Assembly (NCBI GenBank): GCA_903908285.1
Contig: CAIVRH010000021.1
Coordinates: forward strand, 1-64,000
Source: an uncultured candidate division Zixibacteria bacterium
Lineage (GTDB): Bacteria; Zixibacteria; MSB-5A5; SM1-73
Direction: 5' to 3'
DNA: 64,000 bases
In this document: positions 54,007 through 63,325 of the stretch, piece by piece
How positions within the stretch are numbered: position 1 is the first letter of the stretch
Layout: each line of letters opens with the position of its first letter
Program-made: the position numbers and the translations under genes
The notes under the pieces: model-generated
What the model was told of the DNA's origin: nothing
Seen by the model: the letters and a program-made list of their open reading frames with translations, nothing else
The model's database searches: none

Positions 54007-54684
54007 ATGAAGGGTACATTGGTCAATACCGGCACCGTCTTATTGGGAAGCTCATTGGGCTTGTTGATCGGCTCAAAGTTTCCCGATAGAATCAAGAACA
54101 TGGTGATGCATGCTTTGGGATTATCCACGTTTTTGATCGGGCTCAAGATGGCATTCAAAACCGAGAATATCCTCTTCGTTATAGGCAGCCTGGCAATAGG
54201 CGGGATCATCGGCGAGTTATTGAAATTGGAGGAAAGATTGGAGAGTCTGGGGGAGTTCATAAAAAGAAAAGTCAAATCGGAATCAGGCAGTTTCGTTTTG
54301 GGATTCGTCACCTCCAGCCTGGTTTTCTGTATCGGTCCCATGACCATAGTAGGCTCCATTCAAGACGGAGTGAGTGGAGATACCAGTCTACTGTATGCCA
54401 AATCCTTGATGGATGGTTTTGCCGCGATGGTTTTCGCCTCAAGTTTGGGAGCCGGGGTCATTTTTTCTTCGCTGACGGTTCTAATTTTTCAAGGGGGGTT
54501 GACGATATTAGGATCAAGACTCTCTTTTCTTTTGCAGCCTATGGTCTTGGACGAATTGGCAGCTACCGGGGGATTGATTATCGTAGGGATCGGGATTTAT
54601 CTTTTAGGGATCAAGAAATTAAAGGTGGGAAATTTTCTGCCGGCTTTAGTGATAGTGGTAATCCTGGCCCTATTGTTCAAGTAG
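54007..54684 (+). CDS. DUF554 membrane protein
   Basis: The 225-residue protein has six to seven hydrophobic segments and the family pattern: GTLVNTGTVLLGSSLGLLIG at the N-terminus, IGGIIGELLKLEERLE, GFVTSSLVFCIGPMTIVGSIQDG and LTVLIFQGGLTILG. DUF554 (YdfK-like) proteins are uncharacterised inner-membrane proteins, probably transporters. The ribosome-binding site is weak (AGGGG). It starts about 100 bp after the broken four-helix-bundle gene, and the class II aldolase homologue follows 72 bp later. Confidence 0.88.
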   Translation: MKGTLVNTGTVLLGSSLGLLIGSKFPDRIKNMVMHALGLSTFLIGLKMAFKTENILFVIGSLAIGGIIGELLKLEERLESLGEFIKRKVKSESGSFVLGFVTSSLVFCIGPMTIVGSIQDGVSGDTSLLYAKSLMDGFAAMVFASSLGAGVIFSSLTVLIFQGGLTILGSRLSFLLQPMVLDELAATGGLIIVGIGIYLLGIKKLKVGNFLPALVIVVILALLFK

Positions 54685-54756
54685 TGCAAAATCTATACAA
54701 TCTATTGGATTTGGGCATCCGTATTAACAACAACTTCTTTTGCGGGAGGGCATTTC

Positions 54757-55842
54757 ATGACCACCGTCAGTTCGGAAACCAAAATACTGGATTTAAGACC
54801 GGAACATATCCGGGGGAAATTAGGGAGCAAAAGCAAGGTTTGTCTTTTGAATTCGCATGAGATCTTCGGAGTTTTGAAAGACGAGAAGGTGATTGTAATG
54901 GCTTGCAATATCAGGATCAAACATGTGATCCCTGGTATAATGAGAGCAGCGGAAGAGCTGGATTCAATAGTAGCGTTCGAATTAGCCAAGACCGAAGGTA
55001 GTGTAAATGGAGGTTACACCGGTCAAACTCCCCGGATATTTTTCGAAACCATCGTAGGTTATGCCGAGGAGATGAAGTTTGGCAAGCCCTTCTTCATTCA
55101 CGGGGATCATACCGTGGTCAAGGACACCACCCCCGAAGCTTTCAATTCGGCCCAAGAGCAGATTATGGCAGAAATCGAAGCAGGTTATACCTCCATAGCC
55201 ATCGACGCTTCGTTCAACGAGTTGGAAGATAACATTCGCATCACCAGCCGACTGGCTTCACTTATACAGCCTTTAGGTTTGGAGGTGGAGGTGGGTGAGG
55301 TAAAATCTGCCGGACAGGAAGCGGTTATTACCACAGTGGAGGAAGCCACTACATTCATCGATGGTCTGGTGGGCAATGGGATCCATCCCGATCTTTTAGC
55401 CATCAACAACGGTTCAAAACACGGGAATTATCTGGAGGGGGAAAAGATCTTCATCGATTTGAACCGGACCAGAGAGATTTTCGATGCGATCAAGCCCAAG
55501 GGGGTATGTATCGCCCAGCATGGCATTACCGGCACCCCCCTCGAGATAGTGGGCAAATTTGCCGACTTTGGAATCCGTAAAGGTAATGTAGGAACTGAAT
55601 GGCAAAACATCGCACACCAGTTTATGCCTGATGACCTCATGGACCAGATGAAGAAATGGGCCGGCGAAAAGAAGAAAGATATAAAATTCGCCACGCGTGA
55701 ATTCAAAAAAGAGATAGATTCCATCCCCCGGAAGAACGTCCAACAGATAGAACAGAAAGCATACGAGGTGGCATGTTCGTATATCTCCGGTTTTAAAGCG
55801 AAGAATTTAGCCGGTCTATTTAAAACGAAGCTTCTGAAGTAG
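54757..55842 (+). CDS. Class II fructose-bisphosphate aldolase family protein
   Basis: The 361-residue protein has the class II aldolase barrel with zinc-binding pattern PFFIHGDHTVVKDTTPEAF (HxDH), SIAIDASFNELEDNIRITSR (loop with the catalytic acid), VEVGEVKSAGQE, INNGSKHGNYLEG and CIAQHGITGTPLEIVGKF. Compared with fructose-bisphosphate aldolase it has an unusual C-terminal extension (about 300-361), and the second zinc-region sequence is modified. It may act on fructose bisphosphate, tagatose bisphosphate or another ketose. GGGAGGG precedes the ATG. Its link to DUF554 upstream is unknown. Confidence 0.82.
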   Translation: MTTVSSETKILDLRPEHIRGKLGSKSKVCLLNSHEIFGVLKDEKVIVMACNIRIKHVIPGIMRAAEELDSIVAFELAKTEGSVNGGYTGQTPRIFFETIVGYAEEMKFGKPFFIHGDHTVVKDTTPEAFNSAQEQIMAEIEAGYTSIAIDASFNELEDNIRITSRLASLIQPLGLEVEVGEVKSAGQEAVITTVEEATTFIDGLVGNGIHPDLLAINNGSKHGNYLEGEKIFIDLNRTREIFDAIKPKGVCIAQHGITGTPLEIVGKFADFGIRKGNVGTEWQNIAHQFMPDDLMDQMKKWAGEKKKDIKFATREFKKEIDSIPRKNVQQIEQKAYEVACSYISGFKAKNLAGLFKTKLLK

Positions 55843-55910
55843 GATAGAATTAATAATTGATAGATTAAGCCAAAGCTTGATATTCTTGGATTATTACTTT
55901 TGGAAAATAC

Positions 55911-55938
55911 TTGACAAAACTGATTTTTATGGTATAAT
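55911..55938 (+). promoter_or_regulatory. Consensus promoter of the structured leader RNA
   Basis: TTGACA (55911-55916), 16 nt, then TATAAT (55933-55938): both hexamers are perfect consensus. Transcription should begin near 55945. Confidence 0.85.
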
Positions 55939-55944
55939 GCGTGA

Positions 55945-56217
55945 TAACTAAACCGAGGTGTGCCTATCGAGTAGATTGTTAAAGGGTTTGTTTAGTAGAA
56001 TGGTAAGATCGCTTGGCACTTGATATTAATTGACTGATCAGCCAAGCATATTTAAGTATACGTGCAGGCTTTAACCTTAAAGGTGTATTACACCTGGGGG
56101 GAAAGTCCGAGCAAAACCCTTTAACTTAAAGAGAGCATGTGAACTTTATAACCGAGTGGTTCTATCCTGGAGTTAAAACTTCAGGGATATGTTAAACTTT
56201 GAACTTTCTCGGTTTTT
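55945..56217 (+). ncRNA. Structured RNA leader, possible riboswitch-type regulator
   Basis: Predicted from a consensus promoter to a T tract at 56211-56219, about 273 nt. Helices that I can pair by eye are GTTAAAGGGTTT near 55978 with AAACCCTTTAAC near 56115 (12 bp); GCTTGGC near 56013 with GCCAAGC near 56041; AGGTGT with ACACCT near 56080-56095; and CCTGGAGTT with AACTTCAGG near 56167-56185. The terminal CTCGGTT (56208-56214) can pair either with AACCGAG at 56150-56156 or with AAACCGAG at 55950-55957. It ends directly before the PorU-like gene start at 56224. I recognise no known class. Confidence 0.6.
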
Positions 56218-56223
56218 TTATTT

Positions 56224-59200
56224 ATGAAACGCTCTGGATTAACCATATTCTTCCTTATCTTCCATTGGCTGATTGCTACGTCGGGCGGATGGGCATCGGC
56301 AGCCAATTCTACCTCTGAATATAATGACCTGCAAGTTTTGAAATCGGATCAGGAAGGGGTGATTTTCAAATATTTAGTACCAGAGCTGAATTTTGGTAGA
56401 CTTGAGTTAAGCGGGCGGAATTACGATCTGGTTAATATCGATAATTGCGCTCTTTCCAACCTCCCGGGAAAGCCACAACTTCCGGTGAGAACCGTGATCA
56501 TAGGGGTCCCGTTGGAAGGGGATATCAGGGTTGAAGTTTTAGACCGGAATCAAACCGAGCGGACCGGTATCAATTTAGCTTATGCCTCTAAAATAGAACC
56601 AAGCCAGGAGAACTCCGTGGGTTATGATCTTAGCCCTTCAAAAAATGTAAATTTGCCCGACCGGTACCAACCTGACGATATGGTTGTCTTTGATTCTCCT
56701 GTCCTTTTAAGGAATCAGAGAATCATTGAATTGAGAATATTTCCGCTTCAGTATAACGCCGCCCAAAAAAGCATCCGGTGTTATTCTCAAATTACGGTAA
56801 AGGTAAGTTTTTCCACCCCCGGGAAAGAGGCGCAGACCGGAGCTAAGGATCTTTTTGAGAGGATTTACCGGAACACGCTGCTTAATTATAACGAATCGAG
56901 GGGATGGAGAAGGGCCGCCGAAGAGAAAGGTGGATTGAAACCGGGAACGGAATATCCCTTCGGTTTCTCGGACAACTGGTACAAGCTGATAATCAGGGAG
57001 AATGGAATATACAAAATCGACCGAAACATGCTGATCCAGGCAGGAGTGCCGGTTAGCTCTTTAGATCCCAGAACCCTGCGTTTATTCAATGGAGGAGGAA
57101 AGGTTTTGCCTTTGGATAATTCCAATCCCTTTTTGGAACTGGAGGAATTAGCCGTATTCGTATCCGGGGAGGAAGATGGTAAATTTGACGCCGGAGATTA
57201 TATCCTCTTCTATGGCTGGTCCCCCAACGATTGGGAGTATGATTCGACAGGCAACCAGGCGATTTTTCATACCAATCCCTTCACTAACGATAATGTTTTC
57301 TGGCTTACCTTCAATCCCAGCATCCCCTTTCCCGAACCGGCTAAAAGGATGCAGATTAGAAACGGGAGCTTATCGGTACCCAACCCGGTCATACCGCAGA
57401 AATTCAAATCAAGAATTCATTTTGAACAGGATAATACTCTAAGATATTATTCATCCGGTTATGTGGCGGACTACTTCAACTGGTACTGGATGGAGAGCGC
57501 TTCCGCCCGCATGTATGCAAGCTTGCCGGGGGCGGTTCCTCAAGATACCGGTTGGATCAAGGTGAAGCATACCGAATCGTATCCCAGCATCTATGTTAAC
57601 GCTGTCCCGGTCGAGATCGTAGATTCCCTCTCTTCGGCTTCTTTAACGGTTGCCCGAAGCCACGATTTTCACGGGGGGGTGGTGGATACCGTGGATATAG
57701 TGTTCCCCGGCACGGTATATTTAGACTGGTATGAAATCGAATATCCGCGAAAATTCGAATGCTATGACCGGCAACTATCGTTCGAAAATCCGGATTTTTC
57801 CGGGGCGGTTCAGTTCAATATCTCCAACCTCTTTTCCCCCCAGATTTATCTGTTTGACGTGACCAGCTATTTTGAGGTCAAGAAGATCGACGGTTACCAG
57901 ATCGATGGGGAGTTCGTCAGGTTCCAGGATACTACCTCGGTTGACTCCAAGACCCGGTACGTTTTGATAGATGAAAGCCGGCTCAAAGGGCCGGCTGGAT
58001 TCTACTCTGACGAAAAATCCAGTTTAAAAGATACCACACTTCAAGTCGATTTTATTATCATCACCCCCCAGGATTTCTATGATCAAATGCAGAGATTGCT
58101 GGATTTCCGCAGATCATATAATCAGATGTCGGTTCGGTTAGTCAAAGCTCAGGATATATATGATGAATTCTCCGGCGGCCTGATCGATCCGGTAGCGATT
58201 CGCGATTTCCTGAAATATGCATATAAATACTGGAACAGGCCCGCTCCTGCATTCACGCTTTTGGTGGGGGACGGGAATTATGATTATAAAAACAATCTGG
58301 GAACCGGATCGGTAAATTTAATCCCCCCCTTTACCCCGGTGTGGGAGGGGGATCGTTCGGTATCCGACGAGAATTACATTTATTTCGGTAAATATGGCTA
58401 TCTGGATTCAGATTCCACCTTTGGACCTTTGGGAAGAAAGCTGGATATGGTGATCAGCCGTTGGCCGGTGAGAACTGGTGAGGAGGTGGATGTTTTGCTG
58501 GACAAGGTGATCGGTTATGAGCAAACACCCGAATTCGGCACCTGGCGGGATCTTATCACCTTGGTAGCGGACGATGAATTTACCAACGAATCGAATTCCG
58601 AAGCTTTTCATACCCAGGATACGGAAGAGCTAACGAAATATCATATCCCGGCCAATTTCAATCTTTCCAAGATATATCTGATGGAATATCCTTTTGATTT
58701 CAAGCATGAAAAACCTCAAGCGGAAGAAGCCATTATCAACGCATTCAATTCCGGCGCCGTTATAATCAATTATATGGGGCACGGTAATCCGGATGTATGG
58801 GCTCACGAGAAAGTATTTAAACGGAGCCAGGATATTCCTCGCCTGAACAACCAGCGCAAGCTTCCCCTGGTGTACACATCCTCGTGCAGCATCGGATTGT
58901 TTTTCAACCCTACCGGGGAAGGTATGGCGGAGGAGCTGCTAAGAGCGGAGGACAAAGGATCCATCGCCACTATCTCTGCTACCTGGTTAGTCTATCCCGA
59001 TCCCAACGCCGCGTTGAATTTCAAAGTATATGATCTTCTTCTTAAGTCGGATTCTCTTTCCATCGGAGAGGCACTATTCACGGCAAAACTTCTAAGACAG
59101 CCCAATTCCAATGACCGGCAGTACGTTCTTTTTGGGGATCCGGTGATGAAGCTGGGTTTGCCGGAATTAAGAACGGAAATCACCTCCGTTTCTCCGGAGA

Positions 59201-60216
59201 CCCTTTCGGCTTTGAGCTTGGTAGAGGTGGAAGGTGAGGTTAAAGATGAGCTGGGTGGAGTTCTAACCAGCTTCAACGGAACAACTAAGGTTTTAGCCTT
59301 CGATTCCGAAAGGGCAAAAGTTCACACCATGCCTAACGGGGGAAAGGTGGATTATAATCTGCCGGGTTTGGTGATTTTTAGAGGGGATGCCGAGGTGAAG
59401 GACGGGAAATTCCTGGTGAATTTTGTGGTGCCCAAGGATATTAGTTACGGAGGTAATACCGGAAGAATCAGCGTATACCTTTCTAACCAAAATCAAGATG
59501 GAGCGGGGGTAAAAGACTCTTTGGTGATCCGGGGATCAGATACTACAGTGATCGACACCACCGGACCAGAGATAACCTGGCACTTCGATGATCAAACCAG
59601 TTTTACCGAAGGAGAAACTATCCTGCCCAGTTCACAGTTAAGGCTTTCTTTGTTTGATGAACATGGAATAAATATCACCGGAGAAGTGGGACACGGAATA
59701 ACCCTGGTAATCGATCAAGATTTAACGCACTCCATCGATCTCTCCGAAGATTTCGAATACGAACCGGGGAGTTATCAAGAGGGCGGGCTTTCCTATCAAT
59801 TTTCCGGCCTCTCGGAAGGAGAGCATAGTTTTTCCGTCAAAGCCTGGGATAATGCTAACAATTCTTCCCTGATATCGGTAAATGTGGTGGTGAGGGCACA
59901 AAGAGAACTAACGCTTACCGAGGTGATGAACTATCCTAATCCCTTCTCCCGGGTCACCAATTTCTATTACCGCCTTTCCTCTGCTGCTGAAAGAGTGGAA
60001 GTAAAAATATTCACCCTGGCAGGAAGGACGATTCGGGAGATACCTTATGCTTCAGCCCAGAGCGGGATCAACTTTTCCACCACCTGGGATGGAAAGGATC
60101 AAGAAGGAGATGATGTGGCTAACGGGATTTATATATACAAGATCACGGCCGAAGGGACGTTGAACGGTAAGAGTGAAAAAGCGGAAGCTTTGGGTAAAGC
60201 CGTGGTGGTAAGGTAG
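56224..60216 (+). CDS. PorU-like C25 peptidase (type IX secretion sortase)
   Basis: The 1330-residue protein has a signal peptide (about 1-27, ending ASA), an N-terminal region related to gingipain propeptides, a beta-rich middle, and a C25 peptidase domain (about 600-985). The catalytic pair is His853 in INYMGHGNPDVWAH and Cys888 in VYTSSCSIGLF. TLLVGDGNYDYKN matches the Asp-rich strand of the family. The C-terminus (about 1235-1330) is a FlgD-like sorting domain with NYPNPFSRVTNFYYRL and NGIYIYKI. PorU cleaves C-terminal signals of type IX cargo and links them to the surface. It may be a sortase or a secreted cargo peptidase; the PorV-like gene downstream supports the system. Its leader RNA is unusual. 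Confidence 0.85.
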   Translation: MKRSGLTIFFLIFHWLIATSGGWASAANSTSEYNDLQVLKSDQEGVIFKYLVPELNFGRLELSGRNYDLVNIDNCALSNLPGKPQLPVRTVIIGVPLEGDIRVEVLDRNQTERTGINLAYASKIEPSQENSVGYDLSPSKNVNLPDRYQPDDMVVFDSPVLLRNQRIIELRIFPLQYNAAQKSIRCYSQITVKVSFSTPGKEAQTGAKDLFERIYRNTLLNYNESRGWRRAAEEKGGLKPGTEYPFGFSDNWYKLIIRENGIYKIDRNMLIQAGVPVSSLDPRTLRLFNGGGKVLPLDNSNPFLELEELAVFVSGEEDGKFDAGDYILFYGWSPNDWEYDSTGNQAIFHTNPFTNDNVFWLTFNPSIPFPEPAKRMQIRNGSLSVPNPVIPQKFKSRIHFEQDNTLRYYSSGYVADYFNWYWMESASARMYASLPGAVPQDTGWIKVKHTESYPSIYVNAVPVEIVDSLSSASLTVARSHDFHGGVVDTVDIVFPGTVYLDWYEIEYPRKFECYDRQLSFENPDFSGAVQFNISNLFSPQIYLFDVTSYFEVKKIDGYQIDGEFVRFQDTTSVDSKTRYVLIDESRLKGPAGFYSDEKSSLKDTTLQVDFIIITPQDFYDQMQRLLDFRRSYNQMSVRLVKAQDIYDEFSGGLIDPVAIRDFLKYAYKYWNRPAPAFTLLVGDGNYDYKNNLGTGSVNLIPPFTPVWEGDRSVSDENYIYFGKYGYLDSDSTFGPLGRKLDMVISRWPVRTGEEVDVLLDKVIGYEQTPEFGTWRDLITLVADDEFTNESNSEAFHTQDTEELTKYHIPANFNLSKIYLMEYPFDFKHEKPQAEEAIINAFNSGAVIINYMGHGNPDVWAHEKVFKRSQDIPRLNNQRKLPLVYTSSCSIGLFFNPTGEGMAEELLRAEDKGSIATISATWLVYPDPNAALNFKVYDLLLKSDSLSIGEALFTAKLLRQPNSNDRQYVLFGDPVMKLGLPELRTEITSVSPETLSALSLVEVEGEVKDELGGVLTSFNGTTKVLAFDSERAKVHTMPNGGKVDYNLPGLVIFRGDAEVKDGKFLVNFVVPKDISYGGNTGRISVYLSNQNQDGAGVKDSLVIRGSDTTVIDTTGPEITWHFDDQTSFTEGETILPSSQLRLSLFDEHGINITGEVGHGITLVIDQDLTHSIDLSEDFEYEPGSYQEGGLSYQFSGLSEGEHSFSVKAWDNANNSSLISVNVVVRAQRELTLTEVMNYPNPFSRVTNFYYRLSSAAERVEVKIFTLAGRTIREIPYASAQSGINFSTTWDGKDQEGDDVANGIYIYKITAEGTLNGKSEKAEALGKAVVVR

Positions 60217-60458
60217 GAGAATGAAATGAGGAGGAAACCGAAAATGAGACAGGGTAAGGGTGATTCGACATGACAACATGTCGGTTATGGGTTTAAGCAG
60301 AAGTTATCATTTATGAAAATTATGCCGATTCTAACAGATAAGCAGAATTGGATAATCAACGATTAAACATATAAAGGAAAGAAACTAATACTACTCTTAT
60401 GTTCATATCCAAGCTCCCCCCAGATAAAGACAAAAGAGTATCCGAAGGAGGTTTAAAG

Positions 60459-63224
60459 ATGAGGAAAATCATTTTCCTGGGTTTGATCTTGAGTTTGGCC
60501 ATGCTATTCATTACCCCAATCGGCCAGGCGGACGTCAGCCGTTCGGGAGTTTTGTTCTTAAGGATTGCAGCGGGGGCCAGAGCAGCAGGAATGGGTGAGG
60601 CTTTTGTCGCTATCTCGGATGACGCCACTGCCACCCACTGGAATCCGGCGGGATTAGGGCTTTACCCCTTAACATCCAGCTGGTTGGAATATCCCCTCCC
60701 GTCCCAATTCACCCTTAAGTCCATCGCTCTGTTGAGAAATGACGTGCCGGAGATAAACTACAAGCGATATGATGTTTGGGCCATAAGCGATCTCGACCTG
60801 TTTCGGTTGCGCCGTTCCAACTGGCTTAATTATGAGGAGTATCCCATCTCGGCAGGAGAATCATTGGAAAGCATCCTAAGAAAATACACCCAAACAACGG
60901 ATAATGCCCGAATTGAAGCGATGAAGCAGGTAACGGCTGAATTCAACCAGCTGGTGAGCAGAGACTCGCTGGTGATTTTGAAGGAAAGAATCCTGGCAGC
61001 CAAAGGCGCAGGACCGGAGGTTAATTCACCTTTGTGGGATGAGCTTTTATCGGCCTGGGACGGATGTCTCTTGTCGGCGAATGCACTTTCAGGTTTGATC
61101 AATCAGATAAACAGATTCTTAAGCGACGACAGCCTCACTGCCGGAGAGAAGGATCAGTTAAACGCTCTTTTGCCTAAGGTGGTGATTAAAAGATTACCGG
61201 ACATCGTTAAAATTCCCTTTCGGTTGATGTTTACGGACAGCTTGACGGTTTGCGCCTCGGATGGGAAACTTCTCTGGGTAGGAAGCAAGGACGGGCTTTT
61301 TTCCTTTGATGGGAAAAGATGGAAACGGTATTCCACCGAAGACGGGCTTCCTTCTCCGAAGGTAAGCGCCATTCTTCCCATATCCGAGCGATATGTATGG
61401 GTGGGAACAGATATTGGAACTGCAAAATTCGACGGGTCAAAATGGACTCCAGCTTCCCTGGGAGATAAAAATCAAGATCTTAAGGTAATCGACTTCACCC
61501 ATTCGGGAGAAAGGCAGATTTGGGCGGCTACTAAAGGGCAGCTTTTCAAATTAGAGGGAGAATCATGGCAGCCCTATGAAAAATATACCGTGAAAATAGG
61601 CGAAACTCTGGGAAAGGTGGCAAAGAGATTCTTGGGGAGCGAAGATGAGAAAGCAATCAGGCAGGCAATGGAAAGCATTAAAACCTATAATGGTCTTCAG
61701 GACACTGTAGTAGCTTCAGGTCAGACCATCAATCTTCCCTTTGATCTGACCTTGAACGGAGAGATCACCTGCCTGGTTATGGACGGTAAACAAAATCTAT
61801 GGGTGGGATCATCTCACGGATTGAAAAGATATACGGAGAACCAATGGTTTACCTATGGATATAAACTATACACCGCATTAGAAGGGGATGACGCTAAGAA
61901 GGTGGCCAGTAAGTTTTTAAAGTCCGAGAATGAAGAAAACCTACAGAGGCTTTCTCAGATAATCATAGATTATAATCATTTGGACTCGAGCGGGAAGTTG
62001 GAACCGGGACAAAACGTATATGTATATTATAATGCCACCGGAAGCAGCATCCTATCTTTAGCGGAAGTGGGGGGAAATGAACTGGTGGTGGGGACTCAGT
62101 TCGGAACCATCCGTTGGGATGGACAAAGCTGGGGAAGGTACTATCATGCCGGATTGGAAAGAGCCAAGACCGAAAAGATCATCCACCGGGATGGGGAGTT
62201 ATGGATCGCCACCGGTGAGAAGGTGGTAATATATGCCCATGCCAAGAAGGAAATAACCTTCATGCACGCCAACTGGCTGCCGGAACTGGCTACGGATCTT
62301 TATTATGAATATTTTTCTTATGTCCAACACAAAGAAGGGTGGGGTACGTTGGGAGCAAACCTTACCTATCTATCTTTGGGGAAAAATGTCCGCACAGATG
62401 AAACCGGAGCAGAAAAGGGGGTATTTGACAGTTACGAGTTGGCTTTGGCCTTCTCCTATGGTACAAAACTAAATTCCAGATTATCTTCCGGTTTGACCGG
62501 CAAGTTCATATACAGTCACCTTTCAGATCAAGGACAGGGTCATGAAATTGGGAATGGATCGGGTTCTTCTTTTGCATTGGACGCGGGAATTTTATCCAAT
62601 CTTTGGATGGAATCGGATCCAAAATGGACCAAGTTAGCCTCCTGTCTGGCTCTGGACGCTTGGCTCGTGGCCAAAGGATGGGCAGAGCGAGAGGGTAATA
62701 AGGTTATCGTACAAGACACGAATGGTGTGTCTAGGGTAGAAACAGAAAAACCAAAATCGTCTCATTACCCAGGATTTGGGATTTTATCTTATTTCCTTGC
62801 CAAAAAAGTTGACTTAGGAATCTCTGCTACCAACTTCGGTCCCGATATTGCTTACATCGATTTGGATCAGTCCGATCCCCTTCCCCGAAATTTGGCAATG
62901 GGGTTGGCTTTTCGGTTTGTGGATAGCCCGTTCAATAAACTAACTGGCACCTTTGAAGTAAACAAGGAGTTGGTCGGTGTAAATGATCCAGTCAGGACGG
63001 AAATAAGAGAAGCCATAGAGAATATGGGAATCGAATACTGGTATGGAACATATGTAGCATTAAGAGCAGGCTATATATATGATAGTGCCGGAGATATCAA
63101 GACACCCACCTTCGGAGCAGGACTACAATACGGTCGTTTCCACTTCGATTTTGCCTATATTCCATCCTCCAAGGATTTAGCTTTAGCCAATACCATGAGA
63201 TTTTCCATGACCGGGAGTTTTTAG
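60459..63224 (+). CDS. PorV/PorQ-type protein with propeller and LysM-like repeats
   Basis: I start this protein of 921 residues at the ATG at 60459, with AGGAGG 7 nt upstream. After a signal peptide (about 1-25) comes a PorV/PorQ-type N-terminus, FLRIAAGARAAGMGEAFVAI and ATATHWNPAGLG. A central region (about 255-590) has propeller-like blades such as LWVGSKDGLFSFDGKRWKRY and VWVGTDIGTAKFDGSKW, and two LysM-like stretches (YTVKIGETLGKVAKRFL, YTALEGDDAKKVASKFL). A C-terminal half (about 620-921) ends with a beta-barrel-like pattern. PorV is the outer-membrane shuttle of type IX secretion and normally has no such insertion, so the fusion is unusual. It lies 242 bp after the PorU-like gene. Confidence 0.78.
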   Translation: MRKIIFLGLILSLAMLFITPIGQADVSRSGVLFLRIAAGARAAGMGEAFVAISDDATATHWNPAGLGLYPLTSSWLEYPLPSQFTLKSIALLRNDVPEINYKRYDVWAISDLDLFRLRRSNWLNYEEYPISAGESLESILRKYTQTTDNARIEAMKQVTAEFNQLVSRDSLVILKERILAAKGAGPEVNSPLWDELLSAWDGCLLSANALSGLINQINRFLSDDSLTAGEKDQLNALLPKVVIKRLPDIVKIPFRLMFTDSLTVCASDGKLLWVGSKDGLFSFDGKRWKRYSTEDGLPSPKVSAILPISERYVWVGTDIGTAKFDGSKWTPASLGDKNQDLKVIDFTHSGERQIWAATKGQLFKLEGESWQPYEKYTVKIGETLGKVAKRFLGSEDEKAIRQAMESIKTYNGLQDTVVASGQTINLPFDLTLNGEITCLVMDGKQNLWVGSSHGLKRYTENQWFTYGYKLYTALEGDDAKKVASKFLKSENEENLQRLSQIIIDYNHLDSSGKLEPGQNVYVYYNATGSSILSLAEVGGNELVVGTQFGTIRWDGQSWGRYYHAGLERAKTEKIIHRDGELWIATGEKVVIYAHAKKEITFMHANWLPELATDLYYEYFSYVQHKEGWGTLGANLTYLSLGKNVRTDETGAEKGVFDSYELALAFSYGTKLNSRLSSGLTGKFIYSHLSDQGQGHEIGNGSGSSFALDAGILSNLWMESDPKWTKLASCLALDAWLVAKGWAEREGNKVIVQDTNGVSRVETEKPKSSHYPGFGILSYFLAKKVDLGISATNFGPDIAYIDLDQSDPLPRNLAMGLAFRFVDSPFNKLTGTFEVNKELVGVNDPVRTEIREAIENMGIEYWYGTYVALRAGYIYDSAGDIKTPTFGAGLQYGRFHFDFAYIPSSKDLALANTMRFSMTGSF

Positions 63225-63325
63225 GACACCACCGATGATCAGTAACCTGCGCCTAACTGAAGTGAGGTGAAGATTAAGACGCAGCATCAGAACAGGAAAG
63301 GCATAATCGGCCACCGGTTTCTTTC

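Noticed and set aside
55945-56217. RNase P RNA suggested by GGAAAGTCC-like sequence near 56100
   Set aside because: Only this short piece matches. The conserved 3' elements, expected order and size of RNase P RNA are missing.
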